Positions 57,352-64,000 of a stretch of 64,000 bases of DNA are shown piece by piece. Position 1 is the stretch's first letter; each line of letters begins with the position of its first letter. A program made the translations under genes and the position numbers. The stretch is from Odontesthes bonariensis (taxonomy: Eukaryota > Chordata > Actinopteri > Atheriniformes > Atherinopsidae): assembly GCF_027942865.1 (NCBI RefSeq), contig NC_134509.1, positions 31,608,197 through 31,672,196 of the forward strand, written 5' to 3'. The notes beneath the pieces were generated by a model. The model had not been told where the DNA came from, ran no database searches, and worked only from the letters and a program-made list of their open reading frames with translations.

Positions 57352-58425
57352 TTAAAGCTCCTGCAGTGGTGTTGTCACAGCTGACGCAGGATCAGCCCTG
57401 CTTGACCCCACAGACTGACCTTTCTGGGCCAAGTAATCTTTATAGTTCCGAGTCAGAAGAGTGTATAGAAATGGATTGATGCAGCTGTTCCCATAGGTCA
57501 GACACGTGACAAAAAAATTGACATAATTATGAGCTGCTGGAGACAAAGCTTTGAGAGAGTCAGGGGAGAACAGCTTGGCAAGCTGCCACCCCCAAAAAGG
57601 CAAAAAACAAGCCCAGTAAGCAACTACAATGCTTAAGATCATCGACACAACTTTTTGTTTGAGTCCTCTCCTCCGGACGGAGCGGCTGCTACCACCTAAA
57701 CTGGCCTGCACTGTCCAGTAGCGCCTGGCTAGCCCAGCATACAATCCAACGATTACCAATCCAGGGATTAAAACCGTTGTGAAAAACAGCACTGTGATAT
57801 AAGCCTTGAAGGCCTCAGGTGTCCATGTAGGGAAGCAGATTCTTTTCACCAACCCAGCTGCAGTGGGTTTGCCCTCCCTTAGCCGGATCATCACCATCAT
57901 GGGAAGTGTCAGCATGAAAGCGAGCGCCCAAATAAACCCCGCTGCAAGCCGTCTGTTGCGGGACGAAGATCTGTGCGCACTGAAGGGCTTGGCAACGGCG
58001 CGGTAACGTTCCATGCTCATGGCAACCAAGATGAAGACACTGGCGTGCATGGTGAGGAGGTCGAGACTCAGCAGGATGCGACAGCCGGCCTCACCGAACA
58101 GCCAATCGTGGGCAAAGTAGGTGCAGACAACAAAGGGGATGGTGGAGAGGTACAGCAGGTCAGCCAGGGCCAAATTAGTGATGTAAACATACATAGAACC
58201 TGTCCGGCACAAAGCGGCTGAGCGTGTAATGATGAGCGTGTATGTGTTGCCTGCCACTCCCAGGGCACACATGACCATCAATGTGGCACCGAGCAGAGAG
58301 GTCACCCACATGCCTCCACTGCCTCCAGCACCACTACCAGCTCCCTGAGAAGTGCCATCTCCAGCCCCTGGGCTCAGTCCAAGTCCCAGCTGGGGAGTGA
58401 TGGTGGCATTGGGAGTGCAGTTCAT
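57352..58425 (-). CDS. uts2r: Urotensin-II receptor family GPCR
   Basis: A single-exon gene for a 357-residue class A G-protein-coupled receptor. Its nearest relative that I recognise is UTS2R, the receptor for urotensin II and its related peptide, which couples to Gq at the cell surface. Visible features are N-glycosylation sites N2 and N6, a glycine/serine-rich N-terminal tail, the TM1 asparagine (N60) and the TM2 aspartate in LALADLLY (D89). C115 and C197 would form the conserved extracellular disulphide. Also present are MERY at 138-141 (the DRY position), WACFLPFW in TM6 (271-278) and NPFLY in TM7 (317-321). 'LDLLTMHAS' and 'TCLTYGNSC' match UTS2R especially well. I start at the ATG at 58425 (MNCTPN). 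The frame is open six codons further up but has no ATG there. Teleosts have several UTS2R paralogues and I cannot say which this is. Upstream non-coding exons were not identified. Confidence 0.9.
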   Translation of the reverse strand: MNCTPNATITPQLGLGLSPGAGDGTSQGAGSGAGGSGGMWVTSLLGATLMVMCALGVAGNTYTLIITRSAALCRTGSMYVYITNLALADLLYLSTIPFVVCTYFAHDWLFGEAGCRILLSLDLLTMHASVFILVAMSMERYRAVAKPFSAHRSSSRNRRLAAGFIWALAFMLTLPMMVMIRLREGKPTAAGLVKRICFPTWTPEAFKAYITVLFFTTVLIPGLVIVGLYAGLARRYWTVQASLGGSSRSVRRRGLKQKVVSMILSIVVAYWACFLPFWGWQLAKLFSPDSLKALSPAAHNYVNFFVTCLTYGNSCINPFLYTLLTRNYKDYLAQKGQSVGSSRADPASAVTTPLQEL

Positions 58426-59883
58426 TGCAGGTTTACAGATCAAAGATTAGAGGTCAGACTCTGACCCAGAAGAGCCGGTTTACACAGTTCACACTCTTTG
58501 ACAGTTGGCTGCCAAAAATGGAAAAGGTTTCAAGTTTATTCAAACATTTCACAGAGTGAAGTGATGTGGATGCAGAGCGTAAAGACAGGATACGCCAGAA
58601 CACTTCGGGAGTAAAGCAGACATTTGTTAAGAGTTCTTTGATTTGATAGACTGGTTCAGTCTAATGTAAGAGAAAACAGAAAAGGGAAGTAAATGTGATG
58701 ACTAAACACTGCACTCATTCAATCTAGCTAGCAGCTTCAGCCCTACAGCTGGCTGAATCTTACCATGTGCATTTCCAAATAAGATGTTTTCTACACACTC
58801 ATGGTCCCACAAAATTTCAAAATGGACACAGCAAGGATTCAAGCCCTCAACATACCTCCAACATTTTTAGGTGTTTTCAGTCACAGACTACAGAGATCTC
58901 AATGTTAGTCTCTGATCTTAAGTAGAACTGACTGTAGGGAAGTGAAGTGCCTTGCAAATGGACAAACTGTGCTCAAAGTCCTTGATAGAAAGCTCCTGCA
59001 GTGCCAAGACGTGCTTAAGGGGACTTCTGCTGTTGACATCTCTGGAGCAGCATGGGGAAAAAAAATCCTCTTCCTTTTATACACGCGGTGTTTTGAGTAC
59101 CTCTTAAACATCGAACGTGTCCTGATTCAATGAGCAGCTGTAATGCATCCAGCCAAGGTGTAACTTGTCTTTGTTCCTCTAAGTTTCTGTCCTAGTGTGG
59201 GTATTCAGCGCATCACGGTGCAGATCCTTCTATTTCCCAAATCCTCCATGATAATTCCTGGCAGTTCTTCTTTAATTATGGATTCACTTGGTGGCAGATG
59301 AACCCTTTCTCCTTGAATCTTGAGCCCGGTTTTGATGGAGCACTGCGGTCTTTGAAGTTTTCTTGGTTACAGTCCTCTCCTCCCTTCTCACATCTGTCCT
59401 CCTTCTTTCTCACCAAGGTGAAAAACTGGCATGGGCCTATAGATTTATGCGGTATTCCTCTCGGGCCTCAACCTGCCGTCCATGAGCACCAAGGTGTAGT
59501 TTTAGACACCAAGAAATTGCTGGCAGGGGTGGCAACTCCACAAATACATGTTCAGTAACCAAAAACATTACACATATCTTCAGACGTTGTGGGGTTATTA
59601 CTAAAAAGCAATACAAGTTTTAGTTCAATTTGAATGTCTCAATTGTTGTTCATATCAGGACCCTCCTTAGTCTTTTTGCTTAAAATAAATGATCTTAAGT
59701 CTTTCATTTGAAGCGCATCATCCTGTAAATCATAACCATTTTAAAAATAAATACATTTAGGAAAAAATCTAAAAACAAATTGAATAATAGATCCACTGTA
59801 AAAAGTCCTCAACAACTCTTGTAAGAAATATTTTTATGAATGGTTATCAATAATTTCATGTTCTATGTAAGTCACCCCAGATC

Positions 59884-59885
<2 letters not shown>
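58426..59885. other. Upstream region of the receptor gene; no other gene seen
   Basis: About 1.5 kb. The promoter of the receptor gene should lie in or beyond this region, but no clear TATA or initiator was found. Frames of up to 86 codons are unrecognised. Confidence 0.4.
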
Positions 59886-59930
<45 letters not shown>

Positions 59931-59952
59931 CGTGGGGGGGGGGGGGGGGGGG
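59886..59952. repeat. (TG)n microsatellite followed by a 19-G run
   Basis: About 22 TG repeats (59886-59933, with two CG interruptions near the end) are directly followed by 19 consecutive G residues at 59934-59952. Confidence 0.95.
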
Positions 59953-61241
59953 TTCGTAGCATGAAAAACAAAACATGAACATAAAATCTTCTTTTTATTT
60001 AAAAAAAAAAGCAAAAAAACCCACCATAAGTAATATTTTAAAAGTTTCAAATAGCTGCTTGATTTTGATAAGTCAGGGTTGAAATTATTGCTGCGTTCAA
60101 GAAAGAGTTAAGCCACATGGAGGCGCTGTGACACAACACAATGACTTGTAGTTTCCAGTTCATCTGTCCCAGTGCATCTTTAAAAAATTTTTTTTTTGTT
60201 TACATTACTGTCTTTAATAGAGAAAAAACTGAAAATACATACATCTCAGCTTTAAAAGAAAATAGATAACAATACAAAAACATTAATGTGTAGTTTAGTT
60301 GACGTAAGCTATAATATGTATAATATGCAGATTATATTTGCTTAAAGGGAAAGATTTTAAACACACAATCTGAAACCAAGATTACAAAGGTTATAAAATG
60401 AATGATATTACTTTTACTGGAAAATTATATATTTTTTAAATAATATACCCTCAATCTGACTTTTTATTTTCCATTCCAGGTGGTCTGTACCTGTTTGACA
60501 CATGTGACATTTTTACAGCAGACATTTTGTTGCATCTTCCTTAAACTGGCACATGTGACTACCTGAACCTTTTTAGCAGCACCAATTACCACATGGCATT
60601 TAGACACAGTGCATGAAGCAAGAAGACAGTGGCACTTATCACCTTCAAATCTCCACTTTTAAACATTTTGATGCCAAGATACAAAAAAGGAAAAATCACA
60701 TCTGTATATATATATGTGGATTACTACTGTCACTAGTTCATACAGCAACAATGACAGAGTACGTCATTAGATATCATCATTTAAAAACAGTAGAGAATAT
60801 TTTTTATACAGAAAAGGCTCCTGGCATAGAGGAAGTAGCATGATTGTATGCAACATGAACAGTAGCCACCATGAGTGAGAAAAGCAAAGAGTGCCTTCCA
60901 GACATCCAAGAAAACACTGGAAAAGAGAAAAGAGATCTGGTCCTAACTCGAGAATAAGTAAGAGAGTCATCATTTTGATGTGCTATTAACAACTTTTTTG
61001 TAATGTAATACCAAATGGAAAACATGGCTGTTATATTTAGGTGTTGATACTCCTTTTTAAATATTGATCAATAATGCTTTCTGCCTATTGACCATCTTTT
61101 GGGGATAAAGCAACAGGCTCCAGTGTGATCACAGCAGTGATGGCGGTCAGACTTCAGGTCAGTGGAGGAGCTGGTGTAGATCCTGCGTCAGAGTGATGAT
61201 GGCTGAAAGGTGAGGAAAAGGTCCCGTAGGCTTCTGATCCA
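59953..61241 (-). other. Probable adap1 3' UTR and spacer
   Basis: Non-coding sequence downstream of the adap1 stop codon. Candidate minus-strand AATAAA signals occur near 60459-60464 and near 59994-60000. Which one is used cannot be told from sequence alone. Confidence 0.35.
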
Positions 61242-62795
61242 TCAGTGCCTGTGCTTGAACAAAGCCTCCACTAGAACACAAACATTTTTTTTTAATTATT
61301 TAAATTAGAAGTAATTCTACTTATAATTCAAATATCATCAAGTGAGGTATTTTGATTTATCCAATACTTACTCACAAATTTCATCAGGTTTAGTTGTACT
61401 TAGTTGTACATTTGGTGCTAACTGGTATAACACCATAAAGCAGAAACGAATGCGTTCTCCTCCTAATATTAACATGTTCACCTCAATGTCGGCCCACTGC
61501 ACTCAGCACAGATCAAAAACAAATTATGCACCTGGACCTTTTATCATGTCACCATTGGGAATTTTAATATATGTTGAGAAAACATGGTGTCACATCAAAA
61601 CACCTGAAAATGGCAAAAATGACGGAATCACCGCCAGTCAACTTGGAGGATGTACATTCAACAAAGCACAGATTTGACACAAAACAATTTCAATCGACAG
61701 CTGGTTTTGTAATACACACCTCTTTTTTTTTAAAAACAAAATTATAGAAAAAAATATATATTTTCTTTTTTCACGAGATGAAGTAGATAAAAAACAGGAT
61801 GCGGACTGTGGATGATAAGATGAAAGCGCTATCCAGTGATGACTCATAAATCTGCATTGGGAGAGGAAATGATGCCAGAACCTTTGTTTGATGCAGGTAC
61901 AATGAAAAATATAAACATGAGTCATTGACGATATGGGGTTGATGTCAGGTACAAGCCCAGGTGAGTTAGCAGTCATTACCTCTACAGCAAATGCACAGGT
62001 GGACAATGAGATTTTGGACTTTTCTCATTCCATCAGTTGAACAAAGATTTGGTTACACTGAGAGAGTTTCTCAGGTTGATAATGGATCTTCCCACAGAGG
62101 AAAAGAGATGGCCAGCAAACACTCTGGGTCTCAATACAATTGAAAACTTATTGTGGAAATGGTCTACGAGGCTTCATCCCATTTAAAGCCAGAGGAGTTG
62201 CACAAAAAGGTACTAATTTGTTTTTCTTCTGCGCTAAAGATTTATACTTAATTTTCATCTTTGTTTTTTTTGTGTTTTTTTCCTTTTCTTTTAACAAAAT
62301 AAACAAAAGTTGAATGAACATCCCTCAAGAGTGCTGATTCCATAATCTTTGCTTGAGGTTGTATTAATAATCAACAAAATGATGAAAACTTTCATTTTGA
62401 CTATATTCTTAAAAGTCATCAAATGTTAAGATGGCTCATTAAGTTTCTAATAACTTATCATACAGTGCTCCATAAACCAGAATATTTGGTAAATAAGTAA
62501 TCACAAGCTGGACATAACTACTAATAGCTTATAAAGTACTACTTCAATGTTATGAATTCTTACTTGTGTATTCCTGTGGGGACATCTGAGCGCTAATGAC
62601 GTCACTGAAGTGTTTCAGCCAGTCCTGCTGGTCGCCCTCTGTCTCACAGGTAAACAGGAAGCAGCGGTCAGGTGTTTCTATTGTGATACCATTCTGCCAA
62701 GCACCGTTGCAGTGAGTGCCAGCAGGCAAGCCGGGGGAGACGCTGTAACCAAGGTCCCTGTTCCCCAAGAAAACTTCGCCTTTGGCAAAGGCATC
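61242..62795 (-). CDS. adap1: ADAP1-type Arf-GAP with dual PH domains, 3' end (partial)
   Basis: Two coding exons on the minus strand give the last 86 or so residues of an ADAP (centaurin-alpha) protein. This is an ARF6 GTPase-activating protein that binds phosphatidylinositol 3,4,5-trisphosphate and inositol tetrakisphosphate through two PH domains. Exon 62564-62795 (232 bp, phase 0 start, donor GTAAGA) encodes most of the second PH domain: 'DAFAKGEVFLGN', 'GYSVSPGLPAGT', 'GITIETPDRCFLFTCET' and 'DWLKHFSDVI'. The PH-domain C-terminal helix tryptophan is present. Exon 61242-61270 (29 bp) encodes MEALFKHRH and the stop, completing the 'PQEY..EA.FKH' ending that I recall for ADAP1; ADAP2 ends differently. 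Earlier exons, including the Arf-GAP zinc finger, must lie beyond 64000. The gene runs in the same direction as the receptor gene. Confidence 0.88.
62100..62180 (+). mobile_element. Possible Tc1-like transposase remnant in the adap1 intron
   Basis: The plus frame reads 'WPANTLGLNTIENLLW' near 62110-62160, close to the 'WPANSPDLNPIENLW' block of Tc1-like transposases. Nothing else of the element was recognised. It lies inside the last adap1 intron. Confidence 0.35.
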
Positions 62796-64000
62796 CTTCA
62801 AACAGAGGGAGAACAAAAGCAGCCGCTGCAGGGAGCAGACTTTTCATCGTGCATTTGGGAGAGCATTGTGTCTTACCTTCTCAGAAACAGAATACTACCA
62901 CATTTCAAATACAAATAGTTAATTTCATAAGTAAAGGAATTGGGCTCTTGTTTCATTTCTCTAGTTGGTGTGGACAGAACTGATCAACAACAGTGAATGA
63001 TCTACAGAGAGGTTTATATGTAACAAAATAAGAAAACTCTACCGTATACCACCGTAACAGTAACAAAGTGAGACATTATGGAACTATTGTTCTGAGAGCT
63101 TTGCATCGTTCTGTTAACCTGTTGAACCGGGGTGGTGAGCGTGGTAAACGAGCAGTGAGAGCAGTTTTTGGGAACCTCTCTATGTCAAGACCCCAGTTTT
63201 TGAATATGTGTATGTAATACATTCTTCGTCTTTTGGTAGTGAAGTTGCTGCACATATACACAGTGACTGTGTATCACTGTGTCATCATGTATAATTAAGT
63301 TATTAACTAAGAGATTAAACTACACTGCTTTGAGCAGCTTCCTCCTCACATTCCCATCAACTCGACTTCCTCTTTTCTTCTTCTTGCTTTTTTCTTTTTT
63401 TTCTTCTCTCTTCCTTATTGTCCAACTCTTTGCGGGTTGTTGGACTCCTTAGTCACTTAGCCCCTATAATTATTGCATCTCTCCACTGAACTATTACATC
63501 AGCAGCAAAGCTGCTTTTGGCTATCTGATGTGTATTTGGTCCAGACTTGAGTAATCTGAGCTGCCTCCTCTCACAGCCTTTTGGGAAAAGTGTCGGCAAA
63601 AATACACCCTCGAATAATTCACTTAACTCTCATCTCGATAGCAGATTAATTAAAAGAGATGATATCTGCAGTGTTGTCTGTAGAAGTAAGACTGTAGCTT
63701 ATTGCAGATAGTCCACAGAAATCCCTACTGAGAGGGTCCAGGCAAGAAAATACCAACTGACCATAAAGTCACGACTTTATATTCCCCAACAACGTCTTCT
63801 GCATCTAATTTGCTTGATAGAAAACGATGCTCGATGCTCATTTGTACAGTTTTCAGAGCACAAGCATATCATTAGGTCACGTCTGTATTCTCCACTTGGT
63901 TGTTTGTGATCAAGAAATCCAGACTAAAACGAGCCCCGCCACCCAAAAACCGAACATAAGGAGGTCTTTCTGATGTGTGTAGATGTTTGCGTGTGTAGAG
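62796..64000. other. adap1 intron sequence to the window edge
   Basis: I searched by eye for the preceding adap1 exon (a segment like 'RKRWF...YFKDPL' on the minus strand) and did not find it, so this stretch appears to be intron. No repeat family was recognised. Confidence 0.4.

Noticed and set aside
58426-58443. Start of the receptor six codons further upstream
   Set aside because: The frame is open there, but the first codon is TTG and not ATG. The first ATG is at 58425.
62796-64000. Upstream adap1 exon within the window
   Set aside because: No segment on the minus strand resembles the preceding PH-domain exon with usable splice sites, so the rest of the gene is taken to lie outside.

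Overview
The window looks like genomic DNA from a teleost fish. It is AT-rich and intron-bearing, there are no operons, and the repeats are ones I associate with ray-finned fish: L2-, L1/Tx1- and RTE-type LINEs, a tRNA-headed SINE, hAT-like and Tc1-like DNA transposons, and TTAA-flanked MITEs. I cannot name the species. No dense CRISPR, phage or bacterial content was seen.

Roughly the first 39 kb is gene-poor. I recognise no single-copy protein-coding gene in it, only decayed or inserted mobile elements: an IS630/Tc1-type transposase pseudogene (about 0.8-1.8 kb), LINE tails (2.4-3.35 kb), a hAT relic with terminal inverted repeats (11.4-12.6 kb), a larger composite element with hAT-like ends and a tandem array inside (14.1-16.3 kb), and a nearly full-length but broken L2-like LINE on the minus strand (16.9-21.8 kb). 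Further on are an RTE-like LINE tail (27.6-27.9 kb), a TTAA MITE (28.2-28.7 kb), Tc1 and LINE fragments (32.0-33.4 kb), a 5'-truncated L1 with a perfect 13-bp target-site duplication (34.9-36.6 kb) and a DNA element with a perfect 9-bp duplication (38.1-38.6 kb).

The last 25 kb holds four conserved vertebrate genes. gtpbp1 (minus, 41066-50517, 13 exons, 657 aa, with a possible extra 51-bp in-frame exon) encodes a translational GTPase of the GTPBP1/2 family. A prototype galectin gene (plus, 52206-55230, 4 exons, 131 aa) has a TATA promoter and all sugar-binding residues. A single-exon urotensin-II receptor family GPCR (minus, 57352-58425, 357 aa) follows. The 3' end of an ADAP1-type Arf-GAP/PH gene (minus, last two coding exons, 61242-62795) runs out of the window to the right.

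These genes are not known to form one pathway. The gtpbp1-galectin neighbourhood resembles human 22q13.1, where GTPBP1 and LGALS1/2 lie in the same region, so it may be conserved synteny. The gtpbp1 introns hold several informative insertions: a SINE with target-site duplications, a TTAA MITE, a tail copy of the L2 element found at 17 kb, a Tc1 relic, and a palindrome-rich repeat. I did not find a convincing new biological system. The most useful leads are the candidate cassette exon of gtpbp1, its non-consensus exon 9 donor site, the tandem duplication in galectin intron 1, and several precisely bounded transposon insertions. All exon boundaries were read by eye from splice signals and protein homology recalled from memory, without searches.
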